Shown here: positions 24,192 through 32,235 of the stretch, piece by piece
How the letters are laid out: every line of letters starts with the position of its first letter
Position numbering within the stretch: the stretch's first letter is position 1
NCBI GenBank assembly: GCA_965198565.1
Contig: OZ240665.1
Location: 744,001-808,000, forward strand
DNA: 64,000 nucleotides
Origin: LMUY01 sp965198565
Lineage (GTDB): Bacteria > Pseudomonadota > Alphaproteobacteria > Acetobacterales > Acetobacteraceae
Reading direction: 5' to 3'
The notes under the pieces: model-generated
The model's input: the letters and a program-made list of their open reading frames with translations, nothing else
Told to the model about the DNA's origin: nothing
Databases searched by the model: none
Made by a program: the position numbers and the translations under genes

Positions 24192-24395
24192 ATGGCTTCA
24201 CCCTTGCACTCTGTCCGGACAGACCGCCGCGCCACCACGACATTCGACTACGCGCTCATTGCTGCGATCACCGGTCTCGCCCTTACCGCTGCGCTGCAAC
24301 CGGTGGGTGTGTCGATCGGCGGCGTGTTCGCCGAACTCAGCACCGGCATCGCCCACAACGTGGTTGAATACCGGCCGTATCAACAGCAGCCGTAA
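24192..24395 (+). CDS. Flp/Fap-type pilin-like protein (orphan)
   Basis: A 67-residue protein with a single long hydrophobic helix. After a 14-residue polar lead it reads TTTFDYALIAAITGLALTAA, which matches the Flp pilin pattern (G|ATAIEYGLIAAL). Two key positions are altered: Ala14 stands where Flp has Gly before the cut, and Asp19 replaces the conserved Glu5 of the mature pilin. No tad/cpa assembly genes are nearby, so it may use a machinery encoded elsewhere or be a divergent minor pilin. No strong Shine-Dalgarno is visible before the ATG. Confidence 0.7.
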   Translation: MASPLHSVRTDRRATTTFDYALIAAITGLALTAALQPVGVSIGGVFAELSTGIAHNVVEYRPYQQQP

Positions 24396-24425
24396 GCCCA
24401 CCATTCTCCCGCCCAAACACCAGAA

Positions 24426-24447
24426 GCCCTCTCCCAGAGGGAGAGGA
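24426..24447. repeat. GGGAGAGGG repeat, short single copy
   Basis: A stem-only copy (CCCTCTCCCAGAGGGAGAGG) between the convergent pilin-like gene and priA. The GGGTGAGGG tail is missing. It could end both transcripts. Confidence 0.8.
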
Positions 24448-24468
24448 AGCAAAGAGGGCGTGCCGCGC

Positions 24469-26712
24469 TCATAGAAACGACACCGGGTCGACATCCACGT
24501 CCACCCGCACGCCGCGCCCGACCTTCACCCGCGCAAGCCACTCCCGTAAGATCGGCTGGACCTGAACCTCCCGCCGGGCCTTGAGCAACAACCGGCGGCG
24601 ATGCCGGCCGCGCAGGATCGCCAGCGGCGCCGGCGCCGGACCGAGCACAGTCACGCCCGCCACCCGCGGCGCCGCCCGGCCGAGGTCCCGCGCCGCCTCG
24701 TCCGCCGACTGGGCGTCGTCCCCAGAGACGATCAGCGCCGCCAAGCGGCCATGCGGCGGCCAGAAGCCGGGGCGGCGGGCGGCGCTCTCCTGCGCCATGA
24801 AGGCGCGCAAATCCCCCCCGACCAGCGCCTGCATCACGGGGTGCTCCGGGCTGAACGTCTGCAGCAGCACGCGGCCCGGCGCCTCCGCCCGGCCGGCGCG
24901 GCCAGCCACCTGGTGCAGCAACTGCACCGTCCGCTCCGCTGCCCGCAGGTCGCCGCCGCCCAGGCCGAGATCGGCATCCACCACCCCGACCAGGGTCAAG
25001 TGGGGAAAGTGCCAGCCTTTGGCGACGATCTGGGTACCGATGATCAGGTCCACCTCCCGCGCGGCGATCGCGCCCGCCGCCGCGGCGGCACTCGCGGGGC
25101 CCGGCACGGTGTCGCTCGCCATCACCAGCACGCGCGCCTCCGGAAACAGCAGCGCCGCCTCCTCGGTGATGCGCTCCACGCCGGGCCCGATCGGCACCAG
25201 GCTGTCCGCGGCCTCGCACACCGGGCAGACCGGCGGGATCGGCTCGACATGGCCGCAATGGTGGCAGGTGAGCTGCCGCCGGGCGCGGTGCTCCACCAGC
25301 CAGGCGGTGCAGTTCGGGCACTGCATGCGGTGGCCGCAATGGCGGCAGAGCGTGAGCGGCGCATAGCCGCGGCGATTCAGGAACAGCATCGCCTGCTCCC
25401 CCCGCGCGATCGTCTCGCGCACCGCGTCGGCCAGCCGATCGGCCAGGAAGCGCCCGCGCGGCGGCGGATCGTCCCGCAGGTCGAGCGTGCTCACTGCGGG
25501 CAGGCTGGCGCCGCCGTGGCGGGAGGCGAGCGAGAGCTGGCGATAGCGGCCGGCCTCCACGTTGGCCAGCGTCTCTAGGCTGGGCGTCGCCGACACCAGC
25601 ACCGCCGGCGCCGCGGACAGCCGCGCCCGCACCACGGCCATGTCGCGGGCGTGGTAGACCACCCCTTCCTCCTGCTTGAACGCGGTCTCGTGCTCCTCGT
25701 CCACCACGATCAGACCGAGGTCGGGGAACGGCAGGAACAGGGCCGAGCGCGCCCCCACCAGCACCGGCGCCTCCCCCGCCGCCACCGCCCGCCACGTGAC
25801 CCGGCGGGTGCGGGACGGCAGGTCGGAATGCCACACCGCCGGCGCGGTGCCGAACCGCACCGCAAACCGCTCGAGCCATTGCGACGAGAGCGCGATCTCC
25901 GGCAGCAGCACCAGCGCTTGCCGCCCGTGGGCCAGGCACTCGGCCACCGCCTCGAGATAGACCTCGGTCTTGCCTGACCCGGTCACGCCGTCCAGCAGGG
26001 TGACGCTGAATGCCTCGGCCGCCACTGCCGCGCGCAGGCTGGCCGCCGCCGCTGCCTGCTCGATGGACAGCGCCGGGCCAGGATGCGCCGGGTCGGGCGC
26101 GGCAAAGGGCGGCGATGCGGGGAGCAAGGTGGGCAGCAAGAAGCCGGCCTGGGCCATGCCGCGCACCACCCCCGGCGACACGGCCGCCTCCCGCGCCAGC
26201 GCCGGGCCGCTGCGGGGCACGCCGTCTGCCAGCAGCGCCGCCACCCGCGCGCGGCCTTCGGTCAGCCGGGCATCGGGCGGGACGGCGCCCAGGCTCCAGC
26301 CCGACTGCGCCACAGGGGGCGCCAGCGCGTTCACCCGCAGCGCCATGGCCAGCACGTCGCCGGGCGGCGCCAGGGTGTAGGCCGCCACCCAGTCGACGAA
26401 CCGGCGTAACGCCGGCGGCATGGCCGGGGCGTCCAGCACCGCGTCGATAGGCTTCAGCTTGGCCGCCGGCACCGGGTCGCCCGCCGGCGCGTCCCACACC
26501 ACGCCCACTTCGGCGCGGCGGTTCAGCGGCACCAGCACCATGTCCCCCGGCCGCACCTCCATCCCCGCGGGCACGGCGTAATCGAACGGCCCGGCGAACG
26601 GGTACGGCAACAACACCGGAACCCGCTTCCGGACGTCCTCGCCCGCGGCTAGGGTGAGCAGAGAGGAACTGGAAGGCATGCCGACGTTGGTGACGACCGC
26701 GACCCTGGACAT
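24469..26712 (-). CDS. priA: Primosomal protein N', replication restart helicase
   Basis: A 747-residue PriA. The N-terminal DNA-binding part holds VLLPYPFAGPFDYAVPAG and GDMVLVPLNRR. The helicase core has Walker A DGVTGSGKTEVY, the DEEH box (VDEEHETAFKQEE) and VLVSATPSLET. The zinc-binding cysteine pairs are seen in CRHCGHRMQCPNC and CHHCGH..CPVCEA. Later motifs include QIVAKGWHFPHLTLV and QVAGRAGRA. The ATG at 26712 is preceded by GAGGGGG; a second ATG 11 codons on is possible. It is divergent from the DUF484 gene with an 18-base gap. It reloads the replisome at stalled forks. Confidence 0.96.
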   Translation of the reverse strand: MSRVAVVTNVGMPSSSSLLTLAAGEDVRKRVPVLLPYPFAGPFDYAVPAGMEVRPGDMVLVPLNRRAEVGVVWDAPAGDPVPAAKLKPIDAVLDAPAMPPALRRFVDWVAAYTLAPPGDVLAMALRVNALAPPVAQSGWSLGAVPPDARLTEGRARVAALLADGVPRSGPALAREAAVSPGVVRGMAQAGFLLPTLLPASPPFAAPDPAHPGPALSIEQAAAAASLRAAVAAEAFSVTLLDGVTGSGKTEVYLEAVAECLAHGRQALVLLPEIALSSQWLERFAVRFGTAPAVWHSDLPSRTRRVTWRAVAAGEAPVLVGARSALFLPFPDLGLIVVDEEHETAFKQEEGVVYHARDMAVVRARLSAAPAVLVSATPSLETLANVEAGRYRQLSLASRHGGASLPAVSTLDLRDDPPPRGRFLADRLADAVRETIARGEQAMLFLNRRGYAPLTLCRHCGHRMQCPNCTAWLVEHRARRQLTCHHCGHVEPIPPVCPVCEAADSLVPIGPGVERITEEAALLFPEARVLVMASDTVPGPASAAAAAGAIAAREVDLIIGTQIVAKGWHFPHLTLVGVVDADLGLGGGDLRAAERTVQLLHQVAGRAGRAEAPGRVLLQTFSPEHPVMQALVGGDLRAFMAQESAARRPGFWPPHGRLAALIVSGDDAQSADEAARDLGRAAPRVAGVTVLGPAPAPLAILRGRHRRRLLLKARREVQVQPILREWLARVKVGRGVRVDVDVDPVSFL

Positions 26713-26730
26713 CAAGCCCCCTCGCTGGTG

Positions 26731-27348
26731 ATGCAGCCTCCGATCACCAGCGACGACGTCGCCGCCTTCCTGCGCGCCAACCCGGATTGGCTGTCGCAGA
26801 ACCCCGAGCTCTACCGCGTGCTGCGCCCGCCGCGCCGGCTGCATGGCGAGCAGTTGGCCGACCACATGGCGGCGATGCTGGCGCAGGAGCGGGCCCACGC
26901 GCAGGCCGAGGGCGCCCGCGCCGACAGCGTGCTGGCCGCCGGCCGCGCCGCCGCCGGGCTGGCCGGGCTGGTGCAGGAGGCGGTGCTGACGCTGATCCGC
27001 ACCCCCGACCCGGCGGAGTTCGTGCATGCCGAGTTGGCCGGGCTGCTCGGGCTCGACGCCGCCACGCTCTGCGCCGAGGACGGCCGGCCCGGCACCCGCG
27101 CCCTGCCCCGCGGCGCCGTGACCCGCCTGCTTGGCCCGCGCGAGGTGGTGTTCCGCGACGGCCCCAGCGAGACGGCGATGCTGCATGGCGCAGCCTCCCC
27201 CCTGGCGCAGGTGGATGCGCTGGTGCGGCTGTCCGGCGGGGCATTGTTGGCGCTGGCGTCGCGCGACCGCTCCCGCTTGCATCCCGGCCAAGGCGCCGCC
27301 CCGCTCGCCTTCCTCGGCCGCGCGGTCAGCGCCGTGCTGGAGCGGTAA
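26731..27348 (+). CDS. DUF484 family protein
   Basis: A 205-residue DUF484 protein: DVAAFLRANPDWLSQNPEL at the N-terminus, then a coiled helix and a GAF-like region with LLGPREVVFRDGP and ending near FLGRAVSAVLER. Function unknown; members usually lie beside the recombinase gene xerC, whereas in this window xerC is 28 kb away. GTG 26728 directly precedes the ATG at 26731. It is convergent with the MFS gene, with a palindrome between them. Confidence 0.85.
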   Translation: MQPPITSDDVAAFLRANPDWLSQNPELYRVLRPPRRLHGEQLADHMAAMLAQERAHAQAEGARADSVLAAGRAAAGLAGLVQEAVLTLIRTPDPAEFVHAELAGLLGLDAATLCAEDGRPGTRALPRGAVTRLLGPREVVFRDGPSETAMLHGAASPLAQVDALVRLSGGALLALASRDRSRLHPGQGAAPLAFLGRAVSAVLER

Positions 27349-27367
27349 GCGGCATCAGACCCGCCAT

Positions 27368-27398
27368 CTCCCTCTCCCATCCTTCACGGGAGAGGGAG
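27368..27398. repeat. GGGAGAGGG palindrome between convergent genes
   Basis: Perfect 11-bp arms, CTCCCTCTCCC (27368-27378) and GGGAGAGGGAG (27388-27398), with a 9-base loop. The one-sided tail of the family is absent. Its place between the ends of the DUF484 and MFS genes suggests that it serves as a bidirectional terminator. Confidence 0.85.
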
Positions 27399-27415
27399 CT
27401 ATCCGATGACAGCCG

Positions 27416-28633
27416 TCAGCCCGACGAACCCGCAGGCAGGTAGCGCGTCTCCAGCTCGCGGGTCTCCTCCAGCCCGATCGCCGCAGCCAGGGCCGCGCCG
27501 CCGCAGAGGGCCAGGACGAGCAACGCGCCCGACCAGCTCAGCCAATCCACCATCAACCCGCCGAACACGCCGGACAGCGCCCCGCCAATCCCCTGCAGCA
27601 TGTTCACCGTGCCGAGCGCCGTCTGCGTCCGCCCGCTGCCCCAGGTCAGGTCCGCCACCAGCACCGGCACCGCCACGCCCAGCAGCCCCGAGGCCACGCC
27701 GTCCAGCACTTCGACCGGCAGCAGCCAGCCCGGCGCGCTGACCAGGGCCGCCACCAGGCCGCGCACCGTCAGAACGGCACAGGCGATCACCAGCAGATGC
27801 CGCCGCCCGCGCTGGTCGCACAGGGATCCGGCCCAGAGCGCCACCGGAATCATGGTGAGTTGCGCCACCACCACGTAGAGCGCGACCCAGCCGGTGGCGT
27901 CGGCGCCGGTGACGACCAGCCGCTGCCCGATCAACGACAGCATGGCGCCGTTGCCCAGGTTGAACAGCGCCAAGGTCAGCGCCAGCAGCAGCAATTGGCG
28001 GTTGCCGAGCACGGCGCGAACCGGATGGCTGTGGTCCTTCTCGTCGGGTTCGTCCTCGTGCCAGCCATGCGCCCGGCGGCCGTTCCAGGCGCGTCGCGGC
28101 GTCGTCACCACCGAGCCGATCGCCGCCAGCGCCATGGCGCCGAACACGATGAATGCCGGATCGCGGAGGGCCAGCAGGCCGCCGCCGCCGATCAGCAGCG
28201 CCGCCGAGACGATGCCGGCGTGGTTGAACGCCTGGTTGCGGCCCTGCTGCTTGGGAAATCCCTCCTTGCCGACGATCCCCAGGGTTAGCGAGGTGAGCGC
28301 CGGCATCAGCATCGTGCCGCCGCTGGCGGCGAGGAATTGCGCCAGCAGCACGAGGGCGAAGCCGTCCGAGAGCAGCAGCATTCCCGTCCCCGCCAGGATG
28401 CCGCCGCATGCCACGACCAGCAGCGCGCGCGGCCGCCCGGTCCGGTCCGCCAGCGCCCCGGCGGGCGTGTTCAGGCCGAGCGTGGCCAAACCGACGATGG
28501 TTGTGACGAGGCCGATCCGGCCCGGTGGCCAATGCCCGGTTTCCGCGAGCCAGGTGGACAGGAACGGCCCCAAGCCGCCCTGGATATCGCCGGTAAAGAA
28601 GTTGATCGCCGCCAGATGCGCCGTAGGCGACAT
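27416..28633 (-). CDS. Major facilitator superfamily transporter
   Basis: A 405-residue membrane protein with about 12 predicted helices. The early part (AAINFFTGDIQGGLGPFLSTWL) and the A-motif-like loop LNTPAGALADRTGRPRALL near residue 55 mark MFS. A central cytoplasmic loop is charged (WHEDEPDEKDHSHPVRAVLGN). The early 'FF.GDIQ.GLGPFL..WL' text is typical of a drug/metabolite exporter-like group, but the substrate is unknown. ATG 28633 is chosen (AGGTGA just upstream); a longer in-frame lead would be arginine-rich antisense translation. It is divergent from the amidase with 128 bases between. Confidence 0.87.
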   Translation of the reverse strand: MSPTAHLAAINFFTGDIQGGLGPFLSTWLAETGHWPPGRIGLVTTIVGLATLGLNTPAGALADRTGRPRALLVVACGGILAGTGMLLLSDGFALVLLAQFLAASGGTMLMPALTSLTLGIVGKEGFPKQQGRNQAFNHAGIVSAALLIGGGGLLALRDPAFIVFGAMALAAIGSVVTTPRRAWNGRRAHGWHEDEPDEKDHSHPVRAVLGNRQLLLLALTLALFNLGNGAMLSLIGQRLVVTGADATGWVALYVVVAQLTMIPVALWAGSLCDQRGRRHLLVIACAVLTVRGLVAALVSAPGWLLPVEVLDGVASGLLGVAVPVLVADLTWGSGRTQTALGTVNMLQGIGGALSGVFGGLMVDWLSWSGALLVLALCGGAALAAAIGLEETRELETRYLPAGSSG

Positions 28634-28761
28634 GCGCTTCACCTGCTGTGCCGCTGCGGCACCATGCCAAGCCGGCGCGGATGCAGCGGGTTTGCCGGCC
28701 GGAGAGTTCCATGCACCATGGCCAGCGAGCGCGGCCAAGCGCAAGCCACGACGGAGCCAGC

Positions 28762-30180
28762 ATGCCTCCTTTGCCCCCAGGGTCCAGCCCACTGGACGAC
28801 GCCGACCCGCTCTGCCGCATGGATGTGGCAACGCTTGCAGAGCACTACCGCCAAGGCGATCTCTCCCCGGTGGACGTGACGGCGGCGGCACTCGCCCGGG
28901 CCGAGACGGTGCAAGCCCGCTGCAACGCGTTCACCCACCTGGCAGCCGACGAGGCAATGGCCGCCGCGCGGGACAGCGAGGCGCGCTGGCGGCGGGGCGA
29001 ACCACTGGGCCCGCTCGACGGCATCCCCACCACCATCAAGGACATCGTCTGGGTGCGGGGCTGGACGATCCACTACGGCTCGTGCCAGCCGCCGATCTAC
29101 GCGACGGACGATGCCCCCGCGGTGGCGCTGTTGCGGGGCGCCGGCGCGGTGCTGCTGGGGCTCACCACCACGCCGGAATATGGCTGGAAGGCGCTGACCG
29201 ACGGCCCGCTCTCCGGCATCACCCGCAACCCGTGGGACCCGGCGCTCACCCCGGGCGGCTCCTCCGGCGGCGCGGCGGTGGCGGCAGCGAGCGGTGCGGG
29301 CGTGCTGCACCTGGGCACCGATGGCGGCGGCTCGATCCGCGTGCCGGCCGCCTTCACCGGCACCGTGGGGCACAAGCCGACCTTCGGCCGCGTGCCCGCC
29401 TATCCCGCCAGCGCCTTCGGCACGGTGGCCCATCTCGGCCCCATCACCCGCAGCGTGGCCGATGCGCGCGCGATGCTGCAGGTGATGTCCGGGCGCGACT
29501 TGCGGGATTGGCACCAATCGCCGGTGCCGTTTCCGGAGCTGGGCGCCGGGCCGCTCGCGTTGCAGGGGCTGCGGCTGGGCGTTTGGCGCGACCCGCCCTG
29601 CGGCACGGTGGCGGCGGAGGTGGCGGCCCAGTTCGACGCGACCCTTGCCCGGCTGGCGGCGGCGGGCGCCACCCTCGTGCCGGTGACGCTGCCCGGCGAG
29701 GACCTGCTGGGGCTGTTCCACACGCTGTGGTTCGCCGGCGCGGCCAACCGCCTGCGCACCCTGCCCGAAGCCGAGCGCGGCGGGCTGGACCCCGGGCTGC
29801 GGGAGATCGCCGCCGCGGGCGCCCGGTTCAGCGCCAGCGACCTGATCACCGCGCAGAGCCGCCGGGCCGAGTTCGGCGCGGCGTTCGATGGGCTGTTGGC
29901 AGGCCTGGACCTGGTGGTCTCGCCTGCCGTGTCGGTGCTGCCGTTCACCGCCGGCTGCGAGGTGCCGCCCGGCTCGGGGCTGGCGCGATGGACGCAGTGG
30001 GCGGGGTTCAGCTTCCCGGTGAACCTGGCGCAGGCGCCGGCCTGCGTGCTGCCGACCGGGCGCTCCGCCGCCGGGCTGCCGTTCAGTCTGCAACTGATCG
30101 GGCCGCGCGGTGCGGATGGCCGGGTGCTGGCCGCGGCGGCGAGCATTGAAGCCCTCTCCGGCTGGGACAGGGTTGAGTGA
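28762..30180 (+). CDS. Amidase signature family hydrolase
   Basis: A 472-residue amidase. The Ser-cisSer-Lys triad is visible: Lys in PTTIKDIVW, cis-Ser in TPGGSSGGAAVA, and the nucleophile Ser in GTDGGGSIRVPA. Substrate is not deducible; many relatives hydrolyse aryl or short-chain amides. GGAG lies five bases before the ATG at 28762. The C-terminal residues (ALSGWDRVE plus stop) are encoded by a degenerate palindromic repeat copy (30151-30183), so the repeat supplies the stop codon. It is convergent with a small hypothetical gene; a hydantoinase follows on the other strand. Confidence 0.9.
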   Translation: MPPLPPGSSPLDDADPLCRMDVATLAEHYRQGDLSPVDVTAAALARAETVQARCNAFTHLAADEAMAAARDSEARWRRGEPLGPLDGIPTTIKDIVWVRGWTIHYGSCQPPIYATDDAPAVALLRGAGAVLLGLTTTPEYGWKALTDGPLSGITRNPWDPALTPGGSSGGAAVAAASGAGVLHLGTDGGGSIRVPAAFTGTVGHKPTFGRVPAYPASAFGTVAHLGPITRSVADARAMLQVMSGRDLRDWHQSPVPFPELGAGPLALQGLRLGVWRDPPCGTVAAEVAAQFDATLARLAAAGATLVPVTLPGEDLLGLFHTLWFAGAANRLRTLPEAERGGLDPGLREIAAAGARFSASDLITAQSRRAEFGAAFDGLLAGLDLVVSPAVSVLPFTAGCEVPPGSGLARWTQWAGFSFPVNLAQAPACVLPTGRSAAGLPFSLQLIGPRGADGRVLAAAASIEALSGWDRVE

Positions 30181-30246
30181 GGGGCCAAAGTTCACGGGCT
30201 GAAGCCGCGTCCCCTCACCCCGCCCTCTCCCACAGTGAGAGGGAGA
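30151..30246. repeat. Inverted pair of GGGAGAGGG repeats overlapping the amidase end
   Basis: The left copy (30151-30183) is mutated in its stem (CCTCTCCGGCTGGGACAGG) and lies inside the last codons of the amidase gene. The right copy (30211-30246) is in the facing orientation. Together they occupy the gap between the amidase and the convergent hypothetical gene. Confidence 0.8.
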
Positions 30247-30281
30247 AGGAAGCGAGTAGGCCGCGATCGCACGGGCCCACG

Positions 30282-30521
30282 CTACAGCAGGCGCTTGTCC
30301 ACCTCGAGGCGAAGCTCTTCGGCCATTGCCGCCGTTTTCGGGTCGAGCGCCTCGACCGCGGTCAGCAGCCATTGGCACACGTCGTCCAGCGTGTGACGGA
30401 CGGTGGAACCGACCGTGGCGCTGTGGATGGTGGCTTCCACCCGCGCGGCCGCCTCCTCGTGCCCCTCGGCCCGCAACCGGCTGGCCAAAGCCCTGGCGCG
30501 CTGTTCCTGCCCAGCTTGCAT
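30282..30521 (-). CDS. Small hypothetical protein
   Basis: A 79-residue, charged, mainly helical protein beginning MQAGQEQRARALASRLRAEG and ending LRLEVDKRLL. I do not recognise it. Codon use matches the surroundings. A weak AGGAT lies about 12 bases before the ATG. Longer in-frame extensions upstream read through a palindromic repeat and are unlikely. It sits between the amidase (convergent) and the hydantoinase (same strand). Confidence 0.55.
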   Translation of the reverse strand: MQAGQEQRARALASRLRAEGHEEAAARVEATIHSATVGSTVRHTLDDVCQWLLTAVEALDPKTAAMAEELRLEVDKRLL

Positions 30522-30679
30522 CGTGACTGTCGATCCTGCCTGCCCGAGTGAACCGAACCCCAGCCGCCGCCGTAAGTTGCCGACGCTGCGCGTGACCCAG
30601 GGGACGCGGATGTCGTTGCTCGACCTGGAGGAGATGAACGCCGGCGAACTGGCGGTAGTGGTCGTCCGTTCTCCCGTGA

Positions 30680-30713
30680 GCCCCTCACCCAACCCTCTCC
30701 CAGAGGGAGCGGG
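30680..30713. repeat. GGGAGAGGG repeat, single copy
   Basis: CCCTCACCCAA followed by the stem, ending in GAGGGAGCGGG. It lies between the hydantoinase stop and the small hypothetical gene, both on the minus strand. The rest of this 218-base gap shows no gene I can support. Confidence 0.8.
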
Positions 30714-30739
30714 CTTTGAACGCGGCAGGAGTGGAGTCG

Positions 30740-32194
30740 CTAGGCGAACGCCGCGGCGTCGAAGCCGTCCGGGAGCACGCCGCGGGGGCGGATCATGTCG
30801 TACGGAGGCACCGCGAGATACCGCCCGCTGCCCGGCGCCGCGGTCACGACGCCGTCCTGCATCACCACCTCGCCGCGCCGCAGGGTCGCGACCGGCCAGC
30901 CAGTGACCTCCATGCCCTCGTACGGCGTATAGTCGATCGTGTGCTGCATCAGCGCGTTGGTGAGCACGGTGCGGCGCGCCGGGTCCCACAGCACGAGGTC
31001 GGCGTCCGCGCCGGGGGCGATGCAGCCCTTCTGCGCCAGGCCGAACAGGCGCGCTGGCGCTGTCGACACCAGACGGACGAAATCGCTCGGCGTGAGGCGG
31101 CCGGATGCCACGCCCAGGCTCCAGATCAGCGGCAAGCGGGCGGCCAGACCCGGCACGCCGTTAGCAATGGCGGTGAACGGCGCGTCGGTGCCCGAGGCGG
31201 CCTTGCCGCGGGGGCCGTGATAGCTCCAGCCGCTGTGGTCCGAGCTGATCACGCCCAGCGTGCCCAGGCGGATCGCGTCCCATAGCCCGGCGGCGCCGGC
31301 GGCATCGCGCGGGGCGGGGCTGCACATGAACTTGGCGCCCTCGAAGGCGCTCGTGAAGCTGGGTCGGTCCATGTCGGCGGCGGTGAGGGCGAAGTATTGC
31401 GGGCAGGTCTCGCCCCATACCTTCACGCCGCGGGCCTGGGCGCGGGCGATCTCCTCGGCCACTTCGCCGCAGGAGACGTGGAACACCTCGATGGGCGTGT
31501 CGACCAGCTCGGCCAGCGCGATGGCGCGGTGGGTGGCTTCGCGCTCTACCACCGGCGGGCGGGACCAGGCGTGGTATTTCGGCGCCGTCTTGCCGTCGGC
31601 GAGCAGGGCGGCGGAGCGCCAGGCGATCGCGTCGTAGTTCTCGCAATGCACCGTCACCAGGCAGCCGAGGCGGCGGGCGGCAGACAGCACGGTGAGGAAC
31701 TGGCGGTCGTCCAGATGGGACGCGTCGTAGGTGAGGAACACCTTGAAGCTGCGCACGCCCGAGGCCACCAGCTCGGGCAGCTCGCGGTGGATCACGTCGT
31801 CGCTGGGGTCGGTGATGATCTGGTGGAAGGCGTAGTCCACCATGGCGCCCGCAGTGGCCCGGCGGCGGTATTCCGCCAACGGCTCGAGCACGCCGCCGCC
31901 CTTGAACTGGGCGGAAAAGGTTACGACTGAGGTGGTGCCGCCGGCGAGTGCGGCCGTGCTGCCGGTGACGAAGGTCTCTTCGTCTGACCCGCCGGGCTTG
32001 AGCTGCTCGATATGGCAATGGGAGTCGACGCCGCCGGGCAGCACCATCAGGCCGCCGGCGTCCATGGTGGGCCCGCCCTCCAGCCGGTCGGCCAAGGCGG
32101 CGATGCGGCCCGCCCGGATGCCGATGTCGGCCTGGAACTGGTCGGAGGCGGTGACGACGGTGCCGCCACGAACGATAAGGTCGAACTCAGCCAT
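30740..32194 (-). CDS. Dihydropyrimidinase / D-hydantoinase
   Basis: A 484-residue cyclic amidohydrolase. Metal ligands are visible: HxH in GGVDSHCHIEQ, the carboxylated Lys in SFKVFLTYDAS, His in VTVHCENYD and FHVSCGE, and Asp in VISSDHSGW. Length fits the family (about 460-500). It opens cyclic amides such as dihydrouracil or 5-substituted hydantoins to carbamoyl acids. The ATG at 32194 is preceded by AAGAATG-type sequence without a strong Shine-Dalgarno. No carbamoylase gene is in the window; the nearby amidase could take that part, which is speculative. Confidence 0.9.
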   Translation of the reverse strand: MAEFDLIVRGGTVVTASDQFQADIGIRAGRIAALADRLEGGPTMDAGGLMVLPGGVDSHCHIEQLKPGGSDEETFVTGSTAALAGGTTSVVTFSAQFKGGGVLEPLAEYRRRATAGAMVDYAFHQIITDPSDDVIHRELPELVASGVRSFKVFLTYDASHLDDRQFLTVLSAARRLGCLVTVHCENYDAIAWRSAALLADGKTAPKYHAWSRPPVVEREATHRAIALAELVDTPIEVFHVSCGEVAEEIARAQARGVKVWGETCPQYFALTAADMDRPSFTSAFEGAKFMCSPAPRDAAGAAGLWDAIRLGTLGVISSDHSGWSYHGPRGKAASGTDAPFTAIANGVPGLAARLPLIWSLGVASGRLTPSDFVRLVSTAPARLFGLAQKGCIAPGADADLVLWDPARRTVLTNALMQHTIDYTPYEGMEVTGWPVATLRRGEVVMQDGVVTAAPGSGRYLAVPPYDMIRPRGVLPDGFDAAAFA

Positions 32195-32235
32195 TCTTTG
32201 CCCGGCAGTGCTGGAAAGGAGTCGTCGCGCCCACC

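Noticed and set aside
26713..27291. Upstream extension of PriA into the DUF484 region
   Set aside because: It is antisense translation of DUF484; the PriA N-terminal motif starts just after the ATG at 26712, which has a strong GAGGGGG site.
30522..30739. Plus-strand frame starting ATGTCGTTGCTCGACC near 30610
   Set aside because: It runs into a palindromic repeat and then antisense to the hydantoinase, with no recognisable features.
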